From: JBFLYO01 sp040756745 | Lineage (GTDB): Bacteria; Bacteroidota; Ignavibacteria; UBA10030; UBA6906 | NCBI GenBank assembly: GCA_040756745.1 | Contig: JBFLYO010000018.1 | Span: forward strand, 6,244-70,243 | DNA length: 64,000 bases | Direction: 5' to 3' | Shown here: piece by piece, positions 18,428-28,054 of the stretch | Numbering within the stretch: the stretch's first letter is position 1 | Layout of the letters: each line of letters begins with the position of its first letter | Translations under genes and position numbers: made by a program | The notes under the pieces: generated by a model | The model's input: the letters and a program-made list of their open reading frames with translations, nothing else | What the model was told of the DNA's origin: nothing | The model's database searches: none

Positions 18428-19747
18428 CTATTCAGCGATAAAGAGGATTACGACACTCCCCGGTCTTGCCTGTGTCCCCTGGGCGGGGCGCTGGAGGTTG
18501 ACCCTCTCTTTCGCTGCCGGATCGGGGACCGCGACGCTGCGCATTTCTCCCACCTGGAATCCGCCCTTCCGCAACACGCTGATCGCATCGTCCTTCGTCA
18601 GGCCCACAACATTCGGAATCTGAATGAACCGTGGTTCACGATTCTGAACCTCGACCACCGTTTGAGCCGGTGGTTCGGCGACTGCGGAACGCTGCCACGC
18701 AAGGTAACCGGCTGCCAGCACACAAATAGCCGTCAGTGCGAACGCACCTCTCATGATCGCGCGTCGGACGCCGCTGGCAATGTGCCTCGGCGCTCTGCGG
18801 TGAGCGAGATCTTTGTGGGATGCCGCCACATTGAGGAGCTCAATAAGCTCCTTGCCATCAGAAACTCTCTTCGCAGGGTCCTTTTCGAGACACCGATCGA
18901 TGGCGTGCTCGACCGCAGCGGGAAGCTTGACCAGCTTCCCGATTGGCACAGGATCCTCGAACAGGATCTTGTGAATAGTGCCGATCGGTGTGCTGGCGTG
19001 ATAGGGATACCTTCCACTGAGGGCATGATAAAGAACAACACCCAGGCTGTAGATGTCGGACCGCGAATCCACTGCCTTCCCTCCGGCCTGCTCGGGACTC
19101 ATGAACTCGGGGGTTCCGAGGACAGATCCGACCTTAGTGTGTAGGGAAGCGTAGTTGGCCTGCGCTATGCCGAAGTCTGTGAGGACGGCGCTCCTCGCCT
19201 TGGCCATGATGATGTTCGAAGACTTGACGTCGCGGTGCACGATCCCGTACCGGTGAGCGTAGTCGAGCGCGCCCGCAATGCACCTCGCCATCCCGATTGC
19301 TTCGCTGACGCTGAGTCTGCCGTGCTCCTTTATCAGGTGGTGGAGGTCCGTTCCGTCAAGATATTCCATTGCCATGTAGTGGACGCCGCTCTCACTCCCT
19401 TCGTCATATATCGTAACGATATGCGGATGGCGAAGCCGGGCGATGGCGCGGGCTTCGAGATGGAATCTCTCGATGTAATCCTGATCGTTCACAAGGTGCG
19501 GCAGAAGGACCTTGAGGGCGACCTTCCGGTCAAGATTCTTCTGTATCGCCTGGTAAACGGTCGCGTGTCCCCCCTGACCGATTTCCGCCACAAGCTCGTA
19601 CTTCTGGGAGAGCGCCGCTGTGACGGTGTTGAAGAATTCGGGGACGACAATGGTCGGACAATCGACGGACATGCCGCTGCACCGCTGACAGCGGCCTGAG
19701 TCTGGAAGGGCTTCCGCACCACAATATGGACAGCGTCGTTGAGTCAT
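18428..19747 (-). CDS. Ser/Thr protein kinase with zinc ribbon and PASTA domain
   Basis: A protein of 439 aa. The N-terminus is a zinc ribbon (CPYCGAEALPDSGRCQRC), followed by a Hanks kinase at about 45-300 with the Gly loop IGQGGHATVYQA, Lys in KVALKVL, catalytic loop HRDVKSSNII, DFG in LTDFGIAQ and APE-like PEFMSPEQ. A transmembrane helix (FALTAICVLAAGYLAW) leads to one extracytoplasmic PASTA domain (IPNVVGLTKDDAISVLRKGGFQVG). All catalytic residues are present. PASTA kinases sense cell-wall fragments in Gram-positives; a single PASTA unit fused to a cytoplasmic zinc ribbon is less common. The start ATG has no strong Shine-Dalgarno close by. Confidence 0.95.
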   Translation of the reverse strand: MTQRRCPYCGAEALPDSGRCQRCSGMSVDCPTIVVPEFFNTVTAALSQKYELVAEIGQGGHATVYQAIQKNLDRKVALKVLLPHLVNDQDYIERFHLEARAIARLRHPHIVTIYDEGSESGVHYMAMEYLDGTDLHHLIKEHGRLSVSEAIGMARCIAGALDYAHRYGIVHRDVKSSNIIMAKARSAVLTDFGIAQANYASLHTKVGSVLGTPEFMSPEQAGGKAVDSRSDIYSLGVVLYHALSGRYPYHASTPIGTIHKILFEDPVPIGKLVKLPAAVEHAIDRCLEKDPAKRVSDGKELIELLNVAASHKDLAHRRAPRHIASGVRRAIMRGAFALTAICVLAAGYLAWQRSAVAEPPAQTVVEVQNREPRFIQIPNVVGLTKDDAISVLRKGGFQVGEMRSVAVPDPAAKERVNLQRPAQGTQARPGSVVILFIAE

Positions 19748-20309
19748 ATCAGATGCTGATCAACGCAATCCTCCCCGTCCGCGGGATCCCGCGCGGATAT
19801 TACCTATGCCTCTTCTTTGGTATCTGCAAGATTGAGGCCAAAAACCCTACACGAGTGTGATGTTTCCCGCTCAAACTCTGGGGAAAACCGATGTGAATTC
19901 GCGGTTTCACAGAGCAATACGGATCCACGTGACCCGAGAGTACAAATCGACCTTCAATCAGGAAATAGTTACCCCCGCATTTCAAAAACTTGTCCGAGAT
20001 CCGACGTGGAAGCCCTTGGGTTCCAGTGGGGTTCTTGCGTTTGACAATTCCGATCATCAAGGGTATATTTCGACACACCCGCTCGGTCTGGCTCAAAGGC
20101 CGGAACTGCTGCGACCTTCCACAGCGCTCTCCAAGCCTGATTTTTCAGAGCCAGCCCAACAGGGCGCACTCCCGCAGACGATGGACAACGTGTTCGTGCG
20201 AGAGACGGCCGTGCCGATAGACGCCCGGTCTTTGCCCGCGATACTCCATGGTGTCGCGTGTCGCCTTTCTCCGTGTTCTTACCCAATGGCCACGTAAGGG
20301 AATCCCTCC
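19748..20309. other. Divergent regulatory region
   Basis: It separates the kinase operon (minus) from the porV-like operon (plus). It holds a GC-rich palindrome GCGGGATCCCGC near 19781-19792 and the plus-strand promoter at 20041. The 230-nt leader behind that promoter contains complementary CTGGCTC and GAGCCAG words but no convincing gene. Confidence 0.6.
20041..20069 (+). promoter_or_regulatory. Promoter of porV-like/TonB operon
   Basis: TTGACA, 17-bp spacer, TATATT: a near-consensus sigma-70-type promoter, about 240 bp upstream of the first gene. Confidence 0.7.
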
Positions 20310-21344
20310 ATGAATCGAATTACGCGTCTTTACGCAGTATCGGTTGTTGTGAGCAGTCTGTGTGCCTCCCACGCCTTCGGTCAAGCCAAGCTTGCACAAA
20401 CAGGATTCAACTTTTTGAGCGTTGGCACGGATGCCCGTGCCACCAGTATGGGAGAGGCCTTCACGACGATCGAGGGGTCCTCCGTCTCCCTCTTCTACAA
20501 CCCCGCCGGCCTTGCCGGGATCGAGTCATTCGTCGACCTTTCGCTGAGCCATTTGAAGTGGATCGCTGACATCAAGTATCTGGCGGGCACCGTTGCCTTT
20601 TCTCCGTTTGAGGGGCGGTACGGAGTCATTGGTGTCAGCTTCATGGGCATCACCTACGGGGACTTCAAGTTTACTCAAGTCGCCGCGAATGAACAGGGAT
20701 ACCAGGATATCGAAGGGTGGCCGTCTCCAAGCGCCTATGTCATCGGGATCGGGTACGGGAGGGCCCTTTCCGACCAATTCTCCGTTGGCGGCCAGGTCAA
20801 GTACGCGCATCAAAGCCTCGGACAGAGCATTGTCCCCGCGTACAGGACAGTTGTCGTTGGATCGGGACAGACCCGGCAGGACACTACGTACGAGTTGAGA
20901 GACTATTCCGTCGGAACCCTGGCATTTGATTTCGGCACCCTGTTCAAGACAGGTCTGAAGAGTCTCGCCTTCGGCGTGGCCGTGAACAACTTCGCGCAGG
21001 AGATCAAGTACGAGCGCGAAAGCTTTCAACTTCCGCTCTCGTTCAAATTCGGGATTTCCATGAACCTGCTGGATCTCGTACCCGACATTGGTGAGGACCA
21101 TTCCTTCGTTGCCTCCGTTGACGCCGTGCATCCCCGCTCGTATGACGAGTTTCTGAATATTGGCGGCGAGTATATCTTCAGCAAGACAATCGCGGCCAGG
21201 ATCGGGTACATCACCAACCACCCGGAGTACGGCCTGACGGCCGGCATCGGACTTCAGAAGGCAGGCATCGCAATCGATTACTCCTATATGCCGCACAAGA
21301 TCTTCAACAATATTCAACGACTTTCTGTGAAATTTAGTCTATGA
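20310..21344 (+). CDS. PorV/PorQ family outer-membrane barrel
   Basis: A protein of 344 aa, ATG preceded by AAGGGA. Signal peptide ends at AFGQA. The start of the mature protein (GFNFLSVGTDARATSMGEAFT...SSVSLFYNPAGLAG) is the hallmark of the PorV/PorQ/UPF0164 family, and the rest is alternating beta strands ending in an aromatic-poor KFSL. PorV proteins deliver or attach T9SS cargo, and other members support uptake systems. Encoded 17 bp before a TonB receptor start and followed by an FN3 protein, a trio that I expect to be one operon. With six T9SS cargo genes in this window, a secretion-related role is plausible. Confidence 0.88.
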   Translation: MNRITRLYAVSVVVSSLCASHAFGQAKLAQTGFNFLSVGTDARATSMGEAFTTIEGSSVSLFYNPAGLAGIESFVDLSLSHLKWIADIKYLAGTVAFSPFEGRYGVIGVSFMGITYGDFKFTQVAANEQGYQDIEGWPSPSAYVIGIGYGRALSDQFSVGGQVKYAHQSLGQSIVPAYRTVVVGSGQTRQDTTYELRDYSVGTLAFDFGTLFKTGLKSLAFGVAVNNFAQEIKYERESFQLPLSFKFGISMNLLDLVPDIGEDHSFVASVDAVHPRSYDEFLNIGGEYIFSKTIAARIGYITNHPEYGLTAGIGLQKAGIAIDYSYMPHKIFNNIQRLSVKFSL

Positions 21345-21361
21345 TCAGAAGGAGCGCAATC

Positions 21362-24300
21362 ATGAGGAAGGTTACAGTGTCAGCCGTGATGATCCTCCTG
21401 TGCACTTCCATTCCTGCGCTTGCCGGACCTTACGGAAAGATCGCAGGCCGCGTAACAGACGCAGAGACCGGTCAGCCGCTTCCCAGCGTTGACGTCACAG
21501 TTGTGGGGACGTTGCGGGGGGGGTCGACCAACGTCGAGGGATTTTACACGATTCTTAATGTCCCACCGGGCACATACACCGTCCGCTTCAGCATCGTGGG
21601 CTATGGGAAGATATCCGTCGAAAACGTGAGGGTGGAGATCGACCTGACGACCACGATCAATCAGCAGTTGACGAGCACAACGCTGGAGGCAGCAGAAATC
21701 ACCGTGACCGCCAAGCGCCCGGTGGTAACAAAAGACGTTTCCGCGAGTCAATTCAACATTGAGGCAATTGCCGTTGCGGAAATGCCGGTACAGACGGTGA
21801 CGCAGGTCCTTGCGCTGCAGGCAGGGATCAAGGAGGGAAGCGACGGCATCGTCGTCCGCGGCGGCGGGACAAACCAGACGCTTTTCGTCGTCGACGGTTA
21901 TCTGCTCAACGACGGGCGGTCGAATATCCCCTACGCTGCTGTCGGGCTCTCCGCGACGAAGGAACTGCAGGCGCAGACCGGGGGGTTCAATGCCGAGTAC
22001 GGCAACGTCCGTTCTGGCGTGGTAAACGTCGTCACGAAGGACGGCGACCGGACCCGCTACGGGGGGATGATCAACATCAGCTACCGCGCGCCCGCGCCAA
22101 AACATTTCGGCGTTTCGCTCTATGATCCGAATTCATATTTCAATCGCCCCTATACGGACCCGGCAGTCTGCTGGGTTGGGACGAAAAACGGCACATGGGA
22201 CGAATACACCCAGCATCAATATCCGTTCTTCCAGGGTTGGAATGCAGTAGCTGCCGCCACCGTGGCGGACAAGGACCCGACCAATGACCTCACAGCCAGC
22301 GGCGCGAAGCGGCTCTGGGAGTGGCAGCGCCGGCGCCAGGGGGACATCACCAAGTCGGATTATGTCATCGACGTTGGTTTCGGAGGCCCCATGCCTTTGA
22401 TCAGCGAGGAGGTCGGCGACCTGCGTTTCTATCTTTCTCATTTCAATCAGCGCGACATGTTTATCTTCCCGCTCTCGAGGGATGCATACACGGAGAACCA
22501 CACCCAGCTGAAGCTCACGGCCGACATTGCGCCCGCCATGAGGCTGGCGGTTCTTGGCCTCTATGGAGAACAGTACTCCGTGTCCCCGTACGAGTGGACG
22601 ACGGCACCGACCGGTTACGTCATGCGAAGTCAGTCGGAGGTCGCCGACCTTCTCAGCAGCACCGACGGCATGAACGTTCTCTACATGCCTGACCGGTACA
22701 GCCCAAGTGCCGTGTATCGGTACACCATCGGCGCGACGCTGACGCACATGCTGAGCCCCACGAGCCTGTATGAAATCGCCGTGCAGCGCAACCAGAGCCG
22801 CTACAGCACACATCAGTCGCCGTTGCGCGACACATCAAAGGTGTACCAACCGGTTCCCGGATACTTCGTGGATGAGGCGCCTTATGGCTACTGGGGGTAC
22901 AGCTCAGGAGCGATTGACGGCGTGATGAGCACGGGCGGGTGGATGAACCTGGGGCGTGACCAGAGCGTGAACTCGACGACAACCCTGAGAGCCGACCTGA
23001 CGACGCAGTTGGACGAGAACAATCAGGTCAAGGTGGGCGCCCGGTTCGCGTATGATGATCTTGACATCAACTCAGGCACGTACAGTCCTTCGATGTCGAC
23101 CTGGACTCGGAGCATGATCTATCATGTCTTCCCGTACAGAATCGGTGCCTACATCCAGGACAAACTCGAGTTCCAGGGCTTCATCGCCAATATTGGCGCG
23201 CGGCTCGATTACTCAAACCCCAACAGCGACTACTACATGCTGGGCCCGTTTGATCCCCTGTACAGCCAGGGCCTGGGGAAAACAATCGAACAACAGGCTC
23301 CCAGGGAACGGGCAAAGCCTCAGACGTACATCAGTCCGCGGCTTGGGATATCGCATCCGATCACCGAAGACTCCAAGCTCTATTTCAATTACGGGCACTT
23401 CGTTTCCGAACCCTCCTCCTCGATGCGCTTCCGGCTGCAACGTGAATCAAACGGCCTGGTAACCTATGTCGGCAACCCGAACATGTTACTGGAGAAGACA
23501 ATCTCCTACGAGCTCGGGTTCGAACAGAACGTCATGGATCAATTCCTGGTCAACATCGCGGCGTACTACAAGGACATTACCCATCAACCGGGGTGGATCT
23601 ACTATCAGAATATCAACACGTCTGTTCACTACTATGAAGCAGCGAGCAACAACTACGGCGATATCCGAGGCTTTGAATTCACGCTGACGAAAGTCGGGGC
23701 TTCGTGGGTCAGCGGGTTCCTCAACTACACCTATGACGTTCAATCGTCGGGATACTTCGACCTCACGTCATACTATCAGGATGTCAGCAAGCAGCGAAGC
23801 TACCTCCAGTTGAACCCGTACCAGTCCAAACCCCATCCACAGCCGTATGCAAGAGCGAACATTACGGTCCGTACTCCCGACGAATTCGGCCCGACCGTCT
23901 TCGGCATTACTCCGTTGTCGGGCTGGAGCCTGAATATTCTCGCCACCTGGACGTCCGGAAGCTATGCGACGTACAATCCGAATTCCATCCCCGGAGTGGT
24001 CGACAATGTCCAATGGCGCGACAACTACAACATCAGCATGCGTCTGATGAAAGCCCTTGCCCTCTACGGCGTTGAGGTCCAACTCTACATCGATGTCCGG
24101 AACGTGTTCAATTTCAGATTTCTCAATTTTGCAGGCTTCGCGGACTCGTACGACTACCAGGATTACCTCGCTTCGCTCTGCTTCCCGTGGATGGATGGGG
24201 ACAAGAAAGGCAACGATAGAATCGGTGATTATCGCCCGGACGACGTTGCGTATGATCCGCTCGAGCCGAATCCGAACAATGACCCTGCCATCAGCGCTCG

Positions 24301-24409
24301 AAACCAGGTGCGTAAAGACAAGAAATCATACATCGACATGCCGAATATCACCTCATTGACGTACCTGAACCCGCGCAACTGGATATTCGGCGTTCGAATC
24401 AGTTTCTGA
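21362..24409 (+). CDS. TonB-dependent receptor with carboxypeptidase-regulatory-like domain
   Basis: A protein of 1015 aa from ATG 21362, 7 bp after AGAAGGAG; the in-frame ATG at 21341 overlaps the previous stop and lacks its own site. Signal peptide (VMILLCTSIPALAG), a CarboxypepD_reg-like domain at about 25-105 (GRVTDAETGQPLPSVDVTVVG, GGSTNVEGFYTILNVPPG), a plug at about 115-220 (VLALQAGIKEGSDGIVVRGGG) and a large barrel ending in RNWIFGVRISF. It transports a substrate across the outer membrane using TonB energy; the substrate cannot be read from sequence. The SusD partner seen in glycan systems is missing, and a PorV-like protein takes the upstream position instead. Confidence 0.95.
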   Translation: MRKVTVSAVMILLCTSIPALAGPYGKIAGRVTDAETGQPLPSVDVTVVGTLRGGSTNVEGFYTILNVPPGTYTVRFSIVGYGKISVENVRVEIDLTTTINQQLTSTTLEAAEITVTAKRPVVTKDVSASQFNIEAIAVAEMPVQTVTQVLALQAGIKEGSDGIVVRGGGTNQTLFVVDGYLLNDGRSNIPYAAVGLSATKELQAQTGGFNAEYGNVRSGVVNVVTKDGDRTRYGGMINISYRAPAPKHFGVSLYDPNSYFNRPYTDPAVCWVGTKNGTWDEYTQHQYPFFQGWNAVAAATVADKDPTNDLTASGAKRLWEWQRRRQGDITKSDYVIDVGFGGPMPLISEEVGDLRFYLSHFNQRDMFIFPLSRDAYTENHTQLKLTADIAPAMRLAVLGLYGEQYSVSPYEWTTAPTGYVMRSQSEVADLLSSTDGMNVLYMPDRYSPSAVYRYTIGATLTHMLSPTSLYEIAVQRNQSRYSTHQSPLRDTSKVYQPVPGYFVDEAPYGYWGYSSGAIDGVMSTGGWMNLGRDQSVNSTTTLRADLTTQLDENNQVKVGARFAYDDLDINSGTYSPSMSTWTRSMIYHVFPYRIGAYIQDKLEFQGFIANIGARLDYSNPNSDYYMLGPFDPLYSQGLGKTIEQQAPRERAKPQTYISPRLGISHPITEDSKLYFNYGHFVSEPSSSMRFRLQRESNGLVTYVGNPNMLLEKTISYELGFEQNVMDQFLVNIAAYYKDITHQPGWIYYQNINTSVHYYEAASNNYGDIRGFEFTLTKVGASWVSGFLNYTYDVQSSGYFDLTSYYQDVSKQRSYLQLNPYQSKPHPQPYARANITVRTPDEFGPTVFGITPLSGWSLNILATWTSGSYATYNPNSIPGVVDNVQWRDNYNISMRLMKALALYGVEVQLYIDVRNVFNFRFLNFAGFADSYDYQDYLASLCFPWMDGDKKGNDRIGDYRPDDVAYDPLEPNPNNDPAISARNQVRKDKKSYIDMPNITSLTYLNPRNWIFGVRISF

Positions 24410-24501
24410 TGAGTGCGGCGGTACGGCACCGATGCGGACAGAAACAGATTCCGTGTGGACATGGGTGCCGGTGACTTGACATGAACAAAGGAAGAATCAC
24501 G

Positions 24502-26649
24502 ATGTGCTCCATTCGTCGTTGTACCCTCGCGCTTGCCATTGCAGCGTGCCTGCTCCTGTTATCGTCCCCCACCTCAGCCCAGGTGCCGGAGACTCAGAAA
24601 CGCTATGTGCGGATTGGGACACTTCAGAGCCGCTTCACCGCGTATGGATCGGAAAGAGCCTGGAACGACGTCTACTACGAGGGGCTCACGTGGCCATCCG
24701 ATTACAACAACTGCGACAATGCAGTGATCGAGCGTCAGTGGATCGGATGCCAGGACTTCACCGATACCAGGCCACAGACCTGGGAGAACTACTGCGTTGC
24801 GTTCACTCAGGCGTTTGCAGGCATCTCAGTGTTCCCCATGGTTCACAAACAGACTGCACGATTCGCCCCCCCAGCGGTGCTTGTGGACTTCATGGACATC
24901 ACCGCCGCCTATAGCGGGGAGATCGATGAGATCGACCCGAACCAGATACCGGACCGCATCGTCACCAATGTCGTAAACACTTCCATGGGAGTGACGATGA
25001 CGCGACGCATCCTTGCTTTCAGCCAGCAGTGGCATGACAATTACTTCATCAAGGAGTTCACCTTCAAGAACACCGGCTATGTCGACGCTACCGAGCGAAA
25101 GGTCTTGAACGCCGTTGTGAAGGGATTCCGGTTCGGCTTCGGTGTTCGCTACAGTGTCAGCCGCGAAGGGGCCTTCAGCATTGCTGACGGTCAGGACTGG
25201 GGGAAGCACACGTGGGTCACGAGACGCGGCGAAGACTATGCCCAGCACGTGAACGACGTACTTACCGAGGCAAGTGGGATACCCCAGTGGCTCCGTGCAG
25301 GATACTGCTGGGCAGGCCAGTCAGCAGTGAACACGTTTAACAACATCGGCGGACCCTACAAGACCAGCGACGGCCGTCTGCGTGCCCCGCAATTCGCGGG
25401 AATCGCCATCCTCCACGTCGACAGGAGCGCCACGGACAAGTCCGATGACCCGACGCAGCCAAACACACTCGGCTGGCACGCCGGCGATACATATCCGGGG
25501 CTTGGCGACATGTCGATCGTCACACTGCCGAATCATATCGACCTGTACAGGATGTTGAGCGGGGTTCCGTACCATGGCCTTGGACATCCGACCGAGCGCA
25601 TGGATGAAGCGTATATCGCAACACAACCCGATCCGTGGAAGGTGCATGGAGACGGCGGCGGAACGAATCTCTGGATTAACTTCGGGCCGTACGACCTGGC
25701 GCCGGGAGACAGTGTGACTATCGTTCTCGCGGAAGGGGTGGCAGGGCTGAACAGAGCGGCGTGCTTTGAAATTGGCAGACTGTGGAAGAGGGCGTTTGAT
25801 GACCCAACTTTCCAGGGTCCCTTTACCCTGCCAAATGGATCAACGACGGCGGACAAGGACGCGTACAAGAACGCGTGGGTGTACACCGGAAGGGATTCGG
25901 TCATGCAGACCTTCAGCCGCGCGAAACGCAACTATGACCTTGGCTACCAGATTCCGCAGCCCCCGTTGCCTCCCCAGCAGTTGTCCGTGAACTCCGGTGG
26001 GGATCGCATCAGTCTCTCCTGGGTCGCGAGCCCCTCTGAAGGGGATGCCGGATTCGCCGGCTACAAGATCTATCGTGCCACGGGAAAGACCGACACGACA
26101 TTCCAGGAGATCGCCAGTCTGGGACCAGGCAGCACATCCTTTGACGACGTCACGGCCCAACGAGGCGTTTCGTACTACTACTCCGTCTCCTCAGTCAACG
26201 ACGGGACCAACAACACCTCGGGTGGACCGAATCCGGCGGGAGCTCTGCTGAGCAACCGATTCCATACGCGAACGAATCAACCCGCATACCTGCGGCGGCA
26301 GGCCGGACAGAGCCTATCATCTATCCGGGTGGTGCCGAACCCATACAACATCGCTTCTCCCGGCATGCAGTTTCCCGGCGAGCCTGATAAGATCATGTTC
26401 CTCAACATCCCCGGACACTGCACGATCAGGATTTATACGGAGAATGGCGACCTCATTAACGAGATCCAGCATGAAAACGGAAGCGGCGACGAGGCCTGGA
26501 ACTCAATAACCTCCTCCCGCCAGGTGGTGGTAAGCGGAATCTACATCGTTCACTTCACTGTCACGGCGGACCAGACTGATCCGGCAACGGGTCAACTATT
26601 GTACGCGAAAGGTGATACAGCATATCAGAAGCTGATCATTATCCGCTAA
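24502..26649 (+). CDS. Exported protein with fibronectin type III domain
   Basis: A protein of 715 aa from ATG 24502, 8 bp after AAAGGAAG; the earlier ATG (24481) is weaker. Signal peptide (LALAIAACLLLLSSPTSAQ), a long N-terminal region of unknown fold with many Trp and Tyr, then an FN3 domain at about 500-590 (RISLSWVASPSEGDAGFAGY, YYYSVSSVND). The C-terminus (VVPNPYNIASPGMQF, GDLINEIQHENGSGDEAW) is a divergent T9SS-like ending with the PNPYN signature but no SGVYLYRL block. Third gene after the porV-like and TonB genes and followed by a terminator, so it closes this operon. Possibly the surface partner of the TonB receptor. Confidence 0.8.
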   Translation: MCSIRRCTLALAIAACLLLLSSPTSAQVPETQKRYVRIGTLQSRFTAYGSERAWNDVYYEGLTWPSDYNNCDNAVIERQWIGCQDFTDTRPQTWENYCVAFTQAFAGISVFPMVHKQTARFAPPAVLVDFMDITAAYSGEIDEIDPNQIPDRIVTNVVNTSMGVTMTRRILAFSQQWHDNYFIKEFTFKNTGYVDATERKVLNAVVKGFRFGFGVRYSVSREGAFSIADGQDWGKHTWVTRRGEDYAQHVNDVLTEASGIPQWLRAGYCWAGQSAVNTFNNIGGPYKTSDGRLRAPQFAGIAILHVDRSATDKSDDPTQPNTLGWHAGDTYPGLGDMSIVTLPNHIDLYRMLSGVPYHGLGHPTERMDEAYIATQPDPWKVHGDGGGTNLWINFGPYDLAPGDSVTIVLAEGVAGLNRAACFEIGRLWKRAFDDPTFQGPFTLPNGSTTADKDAYKNAWVYTGRDSVMQTFSRAKRNYDLGYQIPQPPLPPQQLSVNSGGDRISLSWVASPSEGDAGFAGYKIYRATGKTDTTFQEIASLGPGSTSFDDVTAQRGVSYYYSVSSVNDGTNNTSGGPNPAGALLSNRFHTRTNQPAYLRRQAGQSLSSIRVVPNPYNIASPGMQFPGEPDKIMFLNIPGHCTIRIYTENGDLINEIQHENGSGDEAWNSITSSRQVVVSGIYIVHFTVTADQTDPATGQLLYAKGDTAYQKLIIIR

Positions 26650-26685
26650 CAGGAACCGCTCTTCACGGACGTTCCCTCTTGGGCA

Positions 26686-26717
26686 AAAGGCGCGCGACAA
26701 ACGGCGCCTTTCTATTA
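26686..26717 (+). terminator. Rho-independent-type terminator
   Basis: AAAGGCGC (26686-26693) pairs with GCGCCTTT (26704-26711) over a 10-nt loop, followed by CTATTA. It lies 37 bp after the FN3 gene and marks the end of the operon that starts near 20070. Confidence 0.75.
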
Positions 26718-26751
26718 TCAATGTTGAACAGATCAATCGCGAACACCCGCT

Positions 26752-27900
26752 ATGCGGCACATGCGACCTACCCTCCACATCCTCGCATTCGTTCTTTTGG
26801 TTGAGACCTCTATTGCGCAGATGTTGCAACTCCCTGCGCGACCAGCTGACGCTCTCTCGCGAGACGAGCTCATTCAAGTCATCGCTCCCCTTTTGCGCCA
26901 GAGCAGGGAGGATACGCTGTTCAGACAAATCATGAGCGGGAACGTCCCCCAGTTCATAAGATCGCTCGTACCGGTCAGCTCCTCGGCCTCCATTGGAGGA
27001 AAACAGTATTCGGTGACGTACTATGTAACGCCCGACTACCTCGCGGTTGGATCGGACGAAAGCTACTTCCTGGCGCCAATGACTCCGTCGCTGGCCCAGC
27101 GACTCGCCGACTTCCTGAGTTGCACGCTCCCGACGAGGAAAATGGTGAACGACATTTATGCTGCGGCTGCGCTGAAGCTCCCCCCTGCTCCAATTCCCCC
27201 GAGCCCGGATATGACCACTGTCCCGGTCTTTGCGCAGCACGACTCGATGGTCTGGTCGCAGCGAGCGCCGCAACTCAGTTCCTCTCCCCTGGGTACACTG
27301 GTCGGAGGAACCAAGAAGGACGTCGTCGTCTCGAACAAGATCAGGAATGACCTGAAGGCGGGCGTCCCGAGGCCCGTCGTCATCTACGGCTGGCATCAGC
27401 TGAATGGTGTACCTATTCAGCCACTCTACAATGGACATGGCGAGACCTATGCAGATTACAGCCACGGCATTCGTCTCGTCCACGAAACGGTGGTTGTGAA
27501 CGGATCAGCGATCACGATTTCGGCGATCCTCAAAGACGATACGCTTTCCGCTTTGCTGAGTGATGAAGGTCCAATTCCAATTCCCCGATATGGAGACGCT
27601 CCAACAGGAGTGGAGAATAAGCCCGCAACGAAGCCACAGGGTATGTCATTGTTCCAGAACTTTCCCAATCCATTCAATCCATCCACAAAGATCACATTCC
27701 AACTATCCGCGCCGAGCGACGTGAAGCTAACAGTCTACGATGTGCTGGGGCGCGAGGTAGCGGTGCTGGTGAACGAAACAGAGGAAGTGGGAACATACGC
27801 GATGTTGTTCGATGCTTCTGCCTTGTCCAGCGGAGTGTATCTGTACCGGCTAACAGCGGGCGAAACTTCACAGGTTCGCAAAATGCTCCTGATGAGGTAA
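26752..27900 (+). CDS. T9SS-exported protein of unknown function
   Basis: A protein of 382 aa; ATG 26752 or 26761 (MRPTLHILAFVLLVETSIAQ) starts a signal peptide. The middle (about 30-270) has no motif I recognise; it contains a Pro-rich hinge (PPAPIPPSPD) and many short beta-like strands. Residues from about 300 form a complete T9SS sorting domain (LFQNFPNPFNPSTKITFQL, DVLGREVAVLV, SGVYLYRLTAGETSQVRKM). It stands alone after a terminator. Export is well supported; role unknown. Confidence 0.85.
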   Translation: MRHMRPTLHILAFVLLVETSIAQMLQLPARPADALSRDELIQVIAPLLRQSREDTLFRQIMSGNVPQFIRSLVPVSSSASIGGKQYSVTYYVTPDYLAVGSDESYFLAPMTPSLAQRLADFLSCTLPTRKMVNDIYAAAALKLPPAPIPPSPDMTTVPVFAQHDSMVWSQRAPQLSSSPLGTLVGGTKKDVVVSNKIRNDLKAGVPRPVVIYGWHQLNGVPIQPLYNGHGETYADYSHGIRLVHETVVVNGSAITISAILKDDTLSALLSDEGPIPIPRYGDAPTGVENKPATKPQGMSLFQNFPNPFNPSTKITFQLSAPSDVKLTVYDVLGREVAVLVNETEEVGTYAMLFDASALSSGVYLYRLTAGETSQVRKMLLMR

Positions 27901-27934
27901 GACGATTATTCCGGCCAGGCTTACCCCGCCCACC

Positions 27935-27963
27935 TTGAATCCCGTCTTCTCTCCTGCTACATT
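27935..27963 (+). promoter_or_regulatory. Promoter of amidohydrolase gene
   Basis: TTGAAT, 17-bp spacer, TACATT, about 90 bp upstream of ATG 28055. Confidence 0.55.
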
Positions 27964-28054
27964 AGATGGTTGGCTTTCCTGATCTGTCGGGAACCTCCCG
28001 CCAATCACATCCGGTACTTCACAGAGATTCAATAAACGTTTAAAGGGTCACCAC

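Noticed and set aside
20526..21317. 263-codon minus-strand frame in the porV-like gene
   Set aside because: Antisense to a gene with a clear family signature and signal peptide.
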